DNA of 64,000 nucleotides, from NCBI GenBank assembly GCA_947169685.1, contig CAMVQS010000001.1, forward strand, positions 62,001 to 126,000, given 5' to 3'. Position 1 is the stretch's first letter; the number at the start of each line of letters is the position of its first letter. Below the pieces are notes generated by a model that was given only the letters and a program-made list of their open reading frames with translations, was not told the origin of the DNA and did no database searches. Positions 40,700 to 50,537 of the stretch are shown in pieces. Both the position numbers and the translations under genes were made by a program. This stretch comes from an uncultured Prevotella sp. (lineage in GTDB: Bacteria; Bacteroidota; Bacteroidia; Bacteroidales; Bacteroidaceae).

Positions 40700-43600
40700 T
40701 TAGCTTTTTCGTTGGCTATGCTCGCGCATATAGTCACGTGGTGACAGACCGTAGAATCGTTTAAAGATGGTGGAGAATGATGCGGAATTATTGAATCCAC
40801 AGGCATACATCACCTCGGTAATATTCATGTTTTGGTTCGCCAACAGATGCGCAGCTTGTTTCAGTCGGATGTTACGGATAAAGTCATGAGGTGTCTGGCC
40901 TGTAAGCTCCTTCATTTTTCGATGCAGGTGAACACGGCTGATACCAACTTCGTCGGCAATGCCATCGACGCTGAGGTCAGAGTTGCTCAGATTCTTGTTG
41001 ATGACTGTCATCACACGTTCTAACAGCTTATCGTCAGGTGACTTAAGTTGTACGTCTTCCACTTGCTCCTCTAGTTGGTCGTTGCGGCCGAACTTCAGTT
41101 TCAGCATACGGTGTGTATGGATGAGGTTAATGATGGTGCGGCGAAGGATGTCCATATTGAATGGTTTGACAATATAGGCATCGGCGCCAGTCTCCAGACC
41201 TTCTAACTGATCCTCATCACGGTTTTTGGCTGTTAGCAAGATAACAGGAATATGACTTGTTCCTGAGTTTGCTTTAACCTTCGAACAGAGGGTCTTACCA
41301 TCCATCTCAGGCATCATAATGTCAGAGATAATCAAATCAGGATGACGCTTCAGCACTTCCGTCAGTCCTTCTCGGCCGTTGCTGCATCTGGTTATGTCGT
41401 AGTCAGCAGAGAGCGTCGTTGTAAGATAGTCAAGAATTTCTTGGTCATCCTCGACAATAACAAGATGTTGACGACGGCTGGTCTTCTGGGGTGCTTCCGT
41501 CTCAGGTGTCTCTGTCACGGTTTCTTCTTCCATCAGATTTGCATTATGTACAGGTTCCTGCTGTTCCACAATCATTTCTTCTGGTTTCAGATGTGCGTTT
41601 CCTAACGGGATGGTAACCACGAATGTACATCCTTTGTCGTCATTATTACGGGCTTCAATCGTTCCGTGATGCAATTCTACCAGTGAACGGGTCAGGTCAA
41701 GACCAATGCCCGTACCAACGTTACGATCGTTTGCTGTTGAAGGGCTTTGATAGAATCGCTCGAAGATTCGTTCCAGTTTGTCGGAAGGTATGCCTTCTCC
41801 ATTGTCACGGATGGAGATTGTTGCGTGATGATCAGTCTTCGCAATACTGATACGGATTTCGCCACCGGCAGGTGTGAACTTAAATGCATTAGAGAGAAGG
41901 TTTACGATTACCTTGTCAAAATTGCCGCGATCAATCCATACAGGAAGTTCCTCCATGTCATGCTCAAAGTGGAATTGTACGTTCTTTGCCTGCGCTTGCT
42001 GGGCAAAGAGGGTATATATATCACTCACGAAACCAACGAGGTCTGTTTCGCACATGCGCATTTGCATCTGTCCTTTGTCAATTTTCCGCAAGTCCATCAT
42101 CTGGTTGATGAGTCCCAGAATACGCTCGGCATTGCGACGAATCGTCTCATAAGTACTGCGACGCTGTGGGTCATCATCTTGTTTGATAAGTGAGAGCAGT
42201 GGAGAAACGATGAGCGTCATAGGTGTACGTATCTCGTGGCTGATATTCATGAAGAAACGCAGTTTGGCGTCGGCCATTTCCTCCGCGTGAATATGTTCTT
42301 GCAGTCGCAGGTGGTCCTGCTCTTTACGGTGTCGGTAATTCAGGTAGAACCATCCGGCAGCTAATAATCCTAATATATAAATAATGTACGCGAGCGTGGA
42401 GCGATACCACGGGGCGTGAATGACAACCTCGAAGCAACGTTCTGGCGTTTGAACTCCATTGCGTTCTGCTTTTACACAGAAGCGATACGTGCCAGGTGGC
42501 ATGTGTGTCAGGGTAATTTCGTTGACGCCAGGTTGTAGGCGGGAGAATGTTTCGCCATTGATACTATATAGATAGGTGATATGTTCGGGATTGTCGAATG
42601 TCAGTGTTGAAAACTGTATGGCAAATGTGTTGTCGTGGTAGTCCAACTCGAAACGATTGGCTGCAATAATTGTAGTATCACAAATCTGATAGCTACCAGA
42701 CATGCTCCTACTGTTAATGGATTCACGATTTAAGATAAAGGATACCAAACTGACTTTTGCGTCCCACTTAACCTGTTTGATGCGTTCTGGATGGAACCAT
42801 GTGATGCCGCCGACACCACCAAAGAGCAGTATTTCTCCTGCACCTAAGTCGATAGTCCATGATGCACCATCACTGAATTCGTTGGATTGTAATCCGTTGT
42901 CAACAAAGAAACTGTGCTTCTGACCAGTCTTTGGGTCGTAACTGCATAAACCGTGGTCTGTCGAAACCCAGAGACATCCATTCCTTTCTTGTTCAATGGA
43001 GGCAATGCCGTTGTCGGCCAATCCCTGTTCCATGTCATAGTGCTGGAATTGTTTACTATGCAGGTCATAGCTGTATAGTCCGTCGTTGGTTCCAATCCAT
43101 AATAGTCCAGCGTATTCCTTGACAATACGGCATGGCGTACCGTAGTTCAGACAGTTTTTGCCAAATACAGTTGTCCAACTTTCCTTGTTAATATCCAGAC
43201 AGCATGTTCCCATAGTGGTTGCCACATAGACACGCTTTTCGTCTGGCGAAAGCGACATCTTTGAGATATAGTCGTTAGTAATACTGTTCATCTCCGGATG
43301 GTCAGGGGCGTTTTCTTTCATGGTATAGGCCCTTTTTAGTTGTAGGTTGCTGAGGTCTATGCGTAACAGGCCTTGTCCCATGGTTGCTACCCAGAGGTCA
43401 CCCTGACGGGAGGATTTGATGGCAAAAGCACTTGAATATTGGTATTGCGGATACTTGTGGTAGGCATTACCGTTGGCGTCAATGTATCCAAATCCCTCGG
43501 ACCAGGAACCCACCCAGATACGTCCATCGTTGTCCTCTGCCATGCTCATTACGGTAGAAGGGACACCCTCTGTGTAGTGTTTGATAAGCTTCTGATGAGA

Positions 43601-44707
43601 TCCAAGGCAATAAATACCGTCCTTGTCTGTTCCTACCCAGCAACGTCCCTTGCTGTCAATGATTGTGCTAATGACACAAGCTTGACCAATCACATTGCGT
43701 GAGCCGAGCTTGTAGCCCATGTATTCAAAACCCGACTCTTTGCCAGGCTGCATGAAGACGCCTTTCTGGAGCATTCCTAACCAGATGTTTCCACTGTCGT
43801 CTTCTACAATAGAGTAAATCTTACTTCTGCTTAAGTCAACTTCTTGGCTGAAGTAGGGGTTGTCGATGATTTCCTCCGTCCGCGGGTTATAAATGGCTAA
43901 GCCTTGGCCGTCGCAGCCTATCATGATACGGCCATCGCGGAGACAATACAGTGCAGATATATGTTTATTGGAAGTCACGTCAAGGTGCTGGAATTCTCCT
44001 TTGTTTCCTTTGCGAACAAAAAGTCCATTCATGGAAGTGCCTACATACAGGTTGCCCATCTTGTCTTCACAAAGCCTGCGGAGAGTGCCAATCTCTTCTA
44101 GAGAAGTAAAAAAGCTGCGGGTGGTTTTCCCGTTATATTCTATCAGACCTTTTCCGTCGGTAATCATCCACACATTTCCTTTATTGTCTTCCAACAGGTC
44201 TTGGATGGTATGAATATCTTTCAAGGGGCCACCAATCTGGTGGGCATGGCCTTGGTCGCTAATCAGCAGCAGTCCGTGTCCAGACGTACCGGCCATGACC
44301 TCATTGTTCTTTCTAAGCAGAAAGCATGTTACATAGCAGGATACGGCATGGTTGTTCAGGTCTTTTACCTCAATGTTGGTAAAATGGCTGCCATCAAAGG
44401 CTTGTAGGGCTCCATACATACCAAGATAGAACAAACCGTTGCGGTCCTGGGTGATACAATTGACGTAATTGCTCGCCATGCCGTTGTTCACATGGTTCTC
44501 TTTCTTGATAAACAACGTTTTATAACCGTCATATTTGTTCAATCCATTTCGCGTGGCAGCCCAGATAAAACCGTCGCGATCTTGAAAGACTTGGCTAGTG
44601 TAACTGCTTGATAATTGGTTGTCAGCATCGAATAGCTTACCCATTTGAGCATTTATACTCTGATAGGTAAAAATAGTCAGTAAAAAGAGTAGAACTTTAC
44701 GCTTCAT
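40700..44707 (-). CDS. hybrid two-component system regulator (HTCS): Reg_prop/Y_Y_Y sensor, histidine kinase, receiver, AraC HTH
   Basis: NISHEIRTPMTLIVSPL; IVEDDQEILDYL...ISDIMMPEMDG; C-terminal AraC GFNNSASFSTIFKRFYGLSPRDY; divergent from SusC. Confidence 0.95.
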   Translation of the reverse strand: MKRKVLLFLLTIFTYQSINAQMGKLFDADNQLSSSYTSQVFQDRDGFIWAATRNGLNKYDGYKTLFIKKENHVNNGMASNYVNCITQDRNGLFYLGMYGALQAFDGSHFTNIEVKDLNNHAVSCYVTCFLLRKNNEVMAGTSGHGLLLISDQGHAHQIGGPLKDIHTIQDLLEDNKGNVWMITDGKGLIEYNGKTTRSFFTSLEEIGTLRRLCEDKMGNLYVGTSMNGLFVRKGNKGEFQHLDVTSNKHISALYCLRDGRIMIGCDGQGLAIYNPRTEEIIDNPYFSQEVDLSRSKIYSIVEDDSGNIWLGMLQKGVFMQPGKESGFEYMGYKLGSRNVIGQACVISTIIDSKGRCWVGTDKDGIYCLGSHQKLIKHYTEGVPSTVMSMAEDNDGRIWVGSWSEGFGYIDANGNAYHKYPQYQYSSAFAIKSSRQGDLWVATMGQGLLRIDLSNLQLKRAYTMKENAPDHPEMNSITNDYISKMSLSPDEKRVYVATTMGTCCLDINKESWTTVFGKNCLNYGTPCRIVKEYAGLLWIGTNDGLYSYDLHSKQFQHYDMEQGLADNGIASIEQERNGCLWVSTDHGLCSYDPKTGQKHSFFVDNGLQSNEFSDGASWTIDLGAGEILLFGGVGGITWFHPERIKQVKWDAKVSLVSFILNRESINSRSMSGSYQICDTTIIAANRFELDYHDNTFAIQFSTLTFDNPEHITYLYSINGETFSRLQPGVNEITLTHMPPGTYRFCVKAERNGVQTPERCFEVVIHAPWYRSTLAYIIYILGLLAAGWFYLNYRHRKEQDHLRLQEHIHAEEMADAKLRFFMNISHEIRTPMTLIVSPLLSLIKQDDDPQRRSTYETIRRNAERILGLINQMMDLRKIDKGQMQMRMCETDLVGFVSDIYTLFAQQAQAKNVQFHFEHDMEELPVWIDRGNFDKVIVNLLSNAFKFTPAGGEIRISIAKTDHHATISIRDNGEGIPSDKLERIFERFYQSPSTANDRNVGTGIGLDLTRSLVELHHGTIEARNNDDKGCTFVVTIPLGNAHLKPEEMIVEQQEPVHNANLMEEETVTETPETEAPQKTSRRQHLVIVEDDQEILDYLTTTLSADYDITRCSNGREGLTEVLKRHPDLIISDIMMPEMDGKTLCSKVKANSGTSHIPVILLTAKNRDEDQLEGLETGADAYIVKPFNMDILRRTIINLIHTHRMLKLKFGRNDQLEEQVEDVQLKSPDDKLLERVMTVINKNLSNSDLSVDGIADEVGISRVHLHRKMKELTGQTPHDFIRNIRLKQAAHLLANQNMNITEVMYACGFNNSASFSTIFKRFYGLSPRDYMREHSQRKS

Positions 44708-44768
44708 TTTGTTTTAGGTTACAAACACTTTGCAAAAGTAGTACATTCCCCCCACATGACCAAACATT

Positions 44769-44834
44769 TGTTACAAATAATTAAGTCTATGTTACACTTT
44801 TTTTTGCTTTTATACCTTATTTATTATACTTTTG
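44769..44834 (+). promoter_or_regulatory. candidate HTCS-type promoter P1: TGTTACAA-21bp-TGTTACAC, -7 TACTTTTG
   Basis: Half-sites at 44769 and 44790; -7 at 44827-44834, 30 bp after the second half-site end. Confidence 0.6.
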
Positions 44835-44888
44835 CACTCGTAATTTGTTTGTTTAGGTTAAATATAGTTAGTAGTTTTGGTATGAACA

Positions 44889-44918
44889 GGGGGCTGACGA
44901 GAGTCACCCCCCTTTTCT
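44889..44918 (+). terminator. stem-loop with GAGA tetraloop followed by U-rich tract
   Basis: GGGGGCTGAC GAGA GTCACCCCCC TTTTCTTT; lies between P1 and the SusC gene. Confidence 0.7.
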
Positions 44919-45112
44919 TTCCCCAAGTTAAATGACAATTGTTAAGAAACCAAATCTTTAAAAAGCATCATGTAAATTTCTAATAATATAATATGGTAAC
45001 TTAATACAAAAACAAGTATCTATTGTGGATACATACCAGATGGGCTGTAGTGGCGTTGGAGACAGCGTTACCGCATGGCGTAGCAGGGGAAAATCCATCA
45101 ATAATTAAAGAT

Positions 45113-45178
45113 TGTTACAAAATACAAAAACCGTGTTACAATCTAAAAAAGGTATAATAATATAATGTAGTACCTTTG
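45113..45178 (+). promoter_or_regulatory. candidate HTCS-type promoter P2 of the xus operon: TGTTACAA-21bp-TGTTACAA, -7 TACCTTTG
   Basis: Half-sites at 45113 and 45134; -7 at 45171-45178, same 30-bp spacing as P1. Confidence 0.7.
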
Positions 45179-45229
45179 CACCCAGAATTTAAAATAACAA
45201 AATAAACTTATGAATCAAAATCTGTTAAA

Positions 45230-48200
45230 ATGAAAAATCTAAAGCAGTTGATTAGACAGACCATTCCCGCGATTCTGATGCTCTTTGCATTCAGCACCAT
45301 GCTGCATGCACAAGAGGGTATCACCGTCAAAGGAACGGTTGTCGACTCTAGTGGAGAACCGTTAATCGGTGCCACGGTCGCTGTGAAGGGAAAACCTTCA
45401 GTGGTTACAGTTACAGACATTGACGGTAACTTCACTTTGGCGAAGGTCCCCTCACAGTCTTCTACGCTTGTCTTCTCCTACGTTGGTATGAGTTCCAAGG
45501 AGGTGAAGGTGGGCAATCAGCGTCACTTCAACATTACGCTGGCAGAAGACGCCATGATTGAAGAGGTCGTTGTTGTCGGTTACGGTCAGCAGAGGAAAGC
45601 CTCTGTTGTCGGTGCGATTACCCAGACCACGGGTGAGGTGCTTGAGCGTGCCGCAGGTATTGGTAGTGTAGGTGCAGCCCTCACGGGTAACCTGCCAGGT
45701 GTAGCAACTATCGCTTCTACCGGTCGCCCCGGTGAGGAAGATCCCCGAATCTATATTCGTGGTGCAGCAGCTTGGGGTGGTGTAGATTGCCAGCCGCTGA
45801 TCCTCGTCGATGGTGTTAAGCGTGATATCCAGTCCGTTGATGTCACATCAGTAGCAACGATCTCGGTGTTAAAGGACGCTTCTGCTACTGCCGTTTACGG
45901 TGTGGAAGGTGCTAACGGTGTCGTACTGATTACCACCAAGCGTGGTCAGGAAGGTAAGGCAAGAATTGATGTAGGTTTCAACGCCACTTTGAAAGCTGTG
46001 TCCAAGCTTCCGCGTAAGTATGACTCTTATGATGGTTACATGTTGCGTAACGAGGCCATTGAGCACGAACTTGCCATTGGCGGTTCTGCTGCCTGGGAGT
46101 TCTATCGTCCGCAGACTTTCATCAATCTCTTCCGCAATCAGGATTATACCGTTAAGCCAAACTTCTCTGCTGACGGTACCTATCTTGGTGACTACAGTCA
46201 GGCAGAGCGCTATGCAAACATTGATTGGCAGGATGAAATGTTCAAACAATTTGCTTTGTCTTATAATACGAACCTCAACATCTCTGGTGGTTCGCAGTTG
46301 GTAAAGTATTTCGTGGCATTCGACTTCCAGAACGAAGGTGATATGACCAAGTTATGGGATAACCGCCAGGGTTATGAAGGTGGTTATACCTATAATCGTT
46401 TGAATGTACGTTCAAATCTGGACTTCCAGATTACGAAGACCACACAGTTCAAGGTCAATCTGGCAGGTTCTAATGCACAGAAGAAATCTCCGCGTTTCTA
46501 TTATAATAATGATGGTGAGTTCTTCCAGCAGCAGAAATGGGCCGGTGCATACGGCATGGCGCCCAACCTCTTCCCCGTCCAGTTCTCTGATGGTGCTTGG
46601 GGTTACTATCCTTTGACATCAAACATCGAAAACTCTCCACAGAGTGTGGCAACGTCAGGTTATGAACTGAATACGATTACACGTATCTTTACTGACTTTG
46701 CGCTCGAACAGAAGCTCGACTTCATTACAAAGGGTCTTGTTGCACGCGGAACCATCTCTTGGGATAACAACTTCACTGAGGGTTCACGTGGTATCAGCGA
46801 CCAGCATGAAGTAAAGAGAGCATATATTCTTCCTGAGGATGGTCAGTTAATTCGTGCTAAGGACATTGACACCACAACAGGTTTCGACTTCTATGAGAGT
46901 CGTGACTGGAGAACAGAAGCTGGTAGCATCAGTTCTACAAGCCGTGCTACGGAAATGTCTCTTCAGCTCTACTGGGCTCGTCAGTTCGGTGACCACAACC
47001 TATCTTTGATGGGTAACTGGAAGCGTCGTACCACGCAATACGGTTCAGACCTTGAGAACCGCCGTGAGGACTGGGTGTTCCGTACTACCTATGACTATAA
47101 GGGAAAGTATTTTGCAGAGTTCAACGGTGCCTACAACGGTTCGCAGAAATTCTCTCCAGACAACCGCTTCGTGTTCTTCTGCTCAGGAGCTATCGGTTGG
47201 ATGATGTCAGAAGAGCCCTTCATGAAGAAGCTGAAGGACAAGGGAATTATTGACATGTTCAAGCTTCGTGCTTCTCTCGGTGAAATCGGTGATGATAATG
47301 CTGGTGAACGCTGGGCATATCTGACACGCTGGGAAGTAACGAACAACGGTAATGGTTTTAGAATGGCTTTGGACGGTTCTAACAGTCCATTCGTTGGATA
47401 TAAGGAAGCTGCTGTTGCTGTTCCTGACCTTCGTTGGGCAACCGTATCAAAAAAGAACATCGGTTTCGACTATGCATTCCTCCATGGTATGTTCGCAGGT
47501 AGCTTCGACTGGTTCCGTGATGATCGTTATGATATCTTTATTTCCGGTGGTGAGCGTTCCGTTCCTTCTTTCTATGGTGCTGCCAAGACCCCTGATATCA
47601 ATAAGGGTAAGATGAAGAACTACGGTTTTGAGTTTGATATTCGCTTCAATAAGGTGCTGCATAATGGTATGCGTTTCTGGGCAAACGCTAACTATACATA
47701 CGCGCATAATGAGATTATCTTAAAGGATGACCCGGCGCTGATTCCAAGCTACCGCAAGAAGGAAGGTTATTCACAGGGTCAATACACCTCATTCATTGAT
47801 AATGGCTTTATTGGCACCTACGATGAGCTCTACAGCTCGCCAGAGCGTCAGAGCAACGACGCACAGGTGCTCATCGGTGACCATTACATTGTTGACTTCA
47901 ATGGTGATGGTATCGTTGACGAGACAAACGATATTGCTCCTTATGGTTACACCGGTAACCCCGAGCACACCTATAATGCCACCATCGGCTGGGAGTGGAA
48001 AGGCTGGAGTATGTTCGCACAGTTCTATGGTGTAACAGGTGTTACACGTGATGTTGGCCTCTCCTCTTTTAATAATAAGTTATTGACTGTATATGATAAC
48101 GGTCAGTGGTGGAATCCCATTGATAATTATGGTGCGGTAGTCGTACCACGCTTTACCACTCAGGTTTCCTATAACGACGGTACACAGTACCTCTTCGACG

Positions 48201-48424
48201 GTTCCTATTTCCGTCTGAAGAACGTGGAAGTCGCCTACACATGGACAAAGGGTTGGATCAAGAAGCTTGGCTTTACAAGCCTGAAGATTTACCTCAATGG
48301 TAACAATCTTTTGCTGATTACTAAGATGCCTGACGACCGTGAGAGTAACTTCGGATATAGCGGTGGCGGCGGTGCTTACCCGACCGTAAGACGTTATAAC
48401 TTTGGCATTAAGCTTAACATTTAA
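45230..48424 (+). CDS. xusA: SusC/RagA family TonB-linked outer membrane protein (XusA-like)
   Basis: Carboxypeptidase-like N-domain GTVVDSSGEPLIGATVAVKG, IEEVVVVGYGQQRKASVVGA, DASATAVYGVEGANGVVLITTKRG. Confidence 0.93.
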   Translation: MKNLKQLIRQTIPAILMLFAFSTMLHAQEGITVKGTVVDSSGEPLIGATVAVKGKPSVVTVTDIDGNFTLAKVPSQSSTLVFSYVGMSSKEVKVGNQRHFNITLAEDAMIEEVVVVGYGQQRKASVVGAITQTTGEVLERAAGIGSVGAALTGNLPGVATIASTGRPGEEDPRIYIRGAAAWGGVDCQPLILVDGVKRDIQSVDVTSVATISVLKDASATAVYGVEGANGVVLITTKRGQEGKARIDVGFNATLKAVSKLPRKYDSYDGYMLRNEAIEHELAIGGSAAWEFYRPQTFINLFRNQDYTVKPNFSADGTYLGDYSQAERYANIDWQDEMFKQFALSYNTNLNISGGSQLVKYFVAFDFQNEGDMTKLWDNRQGYEGGYTYNRLNVRSNLDFQITKTTQFKVNLAGSNAQKKSPRFYYNNDGEFFQQQKWAGAYGMAPNLFPVQFSDGAWGYYPLTSNIENSPQSVATSGYELNTITRIFTDFALEQKLDFITKGLVARGTISWDNNFTEGSRGISDQHEVKRAYILPEDGQLIRAKDIDTTTGFDFYESRDWRTEAGSISSTSRATEMSLQLYWARQFGDHNLSLMGNWKRRTTQYGSDLENRREDWVFRTTYDYKGKYFAEFNGAYNGSQKFSPDNRFVFFCSGAIGWMMSEEPFMKKLKDKGIIDMFKLRASLGEIGDDNAGERWAYLTRWEVTNNGNGFRMALDGSNSPFVGYKEAAVAVPDLRWATVSKKNIGFDYAFLHGMFAGSFDWFRDDRYDIFISGGERSVPSFYGAAKTPDINKGKMKNYGFEFDIRFNKVLHNGMRFWANANYTYAHNEIILKDDPALIPSYRKKEGYSQGQYTSFIDNGFIGTYDELYSSPERQSNDAQVLIGDHYIVDFNGDGIVDETNDIAPYGYTGNPEHTYNATIGWEWKGWSMFAQFYGVTGVTRDVGLSSFNNKLLTVYDNGQWWNPIDNYGAVVVPRFTTQVSYNDGTQYLFDGSYFRLKNVEVAYTWTKGWIKKLGFTSLKIYLNGNNLLLITKMPDDRESNFGYSGGGGAYPTVRRYNFGIKLNI

Positions 48425-48437
48425 TTGTATATCTATT

Positions 48438-50498
48438 ATGAAATATATAAATAATATCAAATCCCTGTTGTGCGGTTCGCTGCTTTTGTTAGCTGGCGGT
48501 GCTTCCTTTACGTCCTGCACCGACTGGCTTGACAAGGACCCTGAGTCTATCGTGGCTGAGGATGAAGCATTCAAGAACTTCCGCAATTTCCAGGGATATA
48601 TTGAGGAAATTTATGATTGTATTCCCGATAAGCAGAAAGTCAACTACTGTACTTCCTGGAACTGGGGTGATGACGCGCTTCACAACCCCGAAGGTTATGC
48701 ACACATGGACCATCAGGTCGATCTCGGTAACTATCGTAATATCTGGAAAAACAGTCAACAATGGCTGAACGGCTCTGGTGCTGACGGGTCTTGGGGAGCC
48801 AAGTATTCCCTTTGGAAGGGTGCTTGGTACTGCATCCGTAAGTGTAACAAGGGTATTGCGAATATCAAGTCACTCGTCGGAACGGATGAAGAGCGCAACC
48901 TGTTGCTCGGACAGATGTATTTCTTCCGTGCATGGTGGCATTTTGAGCTGATGTGCTACTTCGGTGGTCTGCCCTATGTTGACGAGGCTTTCCCTGCTGA
49001 TGCCATCCCCGAGTTGCCCCGCCTTTCTTTCCAGGAATGTGCAGACCGCTGTGCAGAGGATTTCGAGAGAGCATACGACCTTCTTCCTTGGGATTGGGAT
49101 GAGACGCTTGCCGGTATGCAGACTTCAGGAAAGAACGACCTGCGTATCGATAAGTTCATGGCTCTTTGCTACCTTGGCAAGGTCTATCTCTGGGCAGGTT
49201 CTCCCCTCATGAAGGAGTTTGAGAAGACCAAGAATGGTGGTGTAGCCCAGCTGTTAGGTGCCAGTTCCAATGGTAAGACCTACGACTATGACATTGATTA
49301 TTGTAAGAAGGCTGCTGAGACTTTCGGCAAGGCGCTCGACATGGTTGCCAAAGGATCTGTTAAGTACAAGCTTGTGGGCTTTAAGTATTCTGATATCTAC
49401 AACCATACCATGGATGAGAAAGCCGATAACTGTTACTCAGACATTTTCTATACCATCAAGCAGAGTTGGAAGATGCCAGGTTCTACCGAGGCTATCTTCC
49501 GCGGTGCATGTCCGGGTGTAAACAGTGCTCCCTGGAACTGTGCCAAGCTCTTTGGTCCTAAGGTTGACGGCCTCGTGGAGCACGACAACATCATTCATCA
49601 CCCCACAGCCAACCTCGTTGACCAGTACGGTATGGCTAACGGACAGCCCATCTATCTGGTTCGTAATGGCCAGTATGTGCTGAACGAGGCTTCCGGTTGG
49701 GATCCTGAGCATCCTTTCCAGAATCGTGACCCACGTTTCTATCACGACATCGTGTTCGACGGTTTCCACTATGTCATCAACAGAGAAGGTATGACTGAAG
49801 CTCAGAAGTCTCATAACCTTGATTACTGTTCTCTTTACACAGGTGGTGCCATGCGTGAGATTGACCATGGTAGTGCCTCTGGCTATTTCATCCAGAAGCT
49901 GATTCCCCACCAGTGTAACATAGGAGATAAGTGGTACGACTGGGATTACGCCATCCAGACCTATATCCCTTACATGCGTCTTGCTGATGTCTATCTGATG
50001 TATGCAGAGGCCCGGACAGCCATTGCAACGAGCGTGGCCGATATCAAGGAAAGACCTACGTATTGCCCGACGCTGTCTGCTGTGGAGGCTATCAACGTGC
50101 TTCGCGACCGTGTCAATACCGACGATTATCCCATGGAGCATGTACAGCCCAACCTCATGGATACTAGGGAGCACTTTATGGATGAAGTACGCCGTGAGCG
50201 TACCGTGGAGCTTTCTTTTGAAGGTTTCCGCTGGTGTGACCTGCAGCGTTGGCTGCTCCTGACGGAGCCTCCTTATACGGTGAAATACTCTCATGAGTTC
50301 GAACGCCTGGAAAAGGATGATTGGTACTATAATAGTAAGACTTTCGAGCCGCAGCACGATCCGAAGGATGCTAGGGTTGGTAATTTCCATAAGGCAGACA
50401 TTATTACCCGTCGTTTGGAATCAAAACATTACTGGTTCCCGCTTCCTGACGCTGATACCTATCTTTATGAAGGATTCCCCCAGAATCCGGGTTGGTAA
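48438..50498 (+). CDS. xusB: SusD/RagB family glycan-binding lipoprotein (XusB-like)
   Basis: Lipobox SFTSCTDWLDKDPES; RAWWHFELMCYFGGLPYVDE; C-terminal FRWCDLQRW. Confidence 0.93.
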   Translation: MKYINNIKSLLCGSLLLLAGGASFTSCTDWLDKDPESIVAEDEAFKNFRNFQGYIEEIYDCIPDKQKVNYCTSWNWGDDALHNPEGYAHMDHQVDLGNYRNIWKNSQQWLNGSGADGSWGAKYSLWKGAWYCIRKCNKGIANIKSLVGTDEERNLLLGQMYFFRAWWHFELMCYFGGLPYVDEAFPADAIPELPRLSFQECADRCAEDFERAYDLLPWDWDETLAGMQTSGKNDLRIDKFMALCYLGKVYLWAGSPLMKEFEKTKNGGVAQLLGASSNGKTYDYDIDYCKKAAETFGKALDMVAKGSVKYKLVGFKYSDIYNHTMDEKADNCYSDIFYTIKQSWKMPGSTEAIFRGACPGVNSAPWNCAKLFGPKVDGLVEHDNIIHHPTANLVDQYGMANGQPIYLVRNGQYVLNEASGWDPEHPFQNRDPRFYHDIVFDGFHYVINREGMTEAQKSHNLDYCSLYTGGAMREIDHGSASGYFIQKLIPHQCNIGDKWYDWDYAIQTYIPYMRLADVYLMYAEARTAIATSVADIKERPTYCPTLSAVEAINVLRDRVNTDDYPMEHVQPNLMDTREHFMDEVRRERTVELSFEGFRWCDLQRWLLLTEPPYTVKYSHEFERLEKDDWYYNSKTFEPQHDPKDARVGNFHKADIITRRLESKHYWFPLPDADTYLYEGFPQNPGW

Positions 50499-50504
50499 TC
50501 GGTT

Positions 50505-50537
50505 AATTGATAATTGATAATTGATAATTAGATTATG
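50505..50537. repeat. 7-bp repeat AATTGAT leading to a start codon
   Basis: AATTGAT x3 then AATTAGATTATG; ATG of the second SusC at 50535. Confidence 0.85.

Noticed and set aside
45040-45085. GC-rich patch GGGCTGTAGTGGCGTTGGAGACAGCGTTACCGCATGGCGTAGC upstream of xusA as a riboswitch
   Set aside because: An 8-bp stem with wobble pairs can be drawn, but it lies upstream of P2 and matches no riboswitch family I know; left as unexplained
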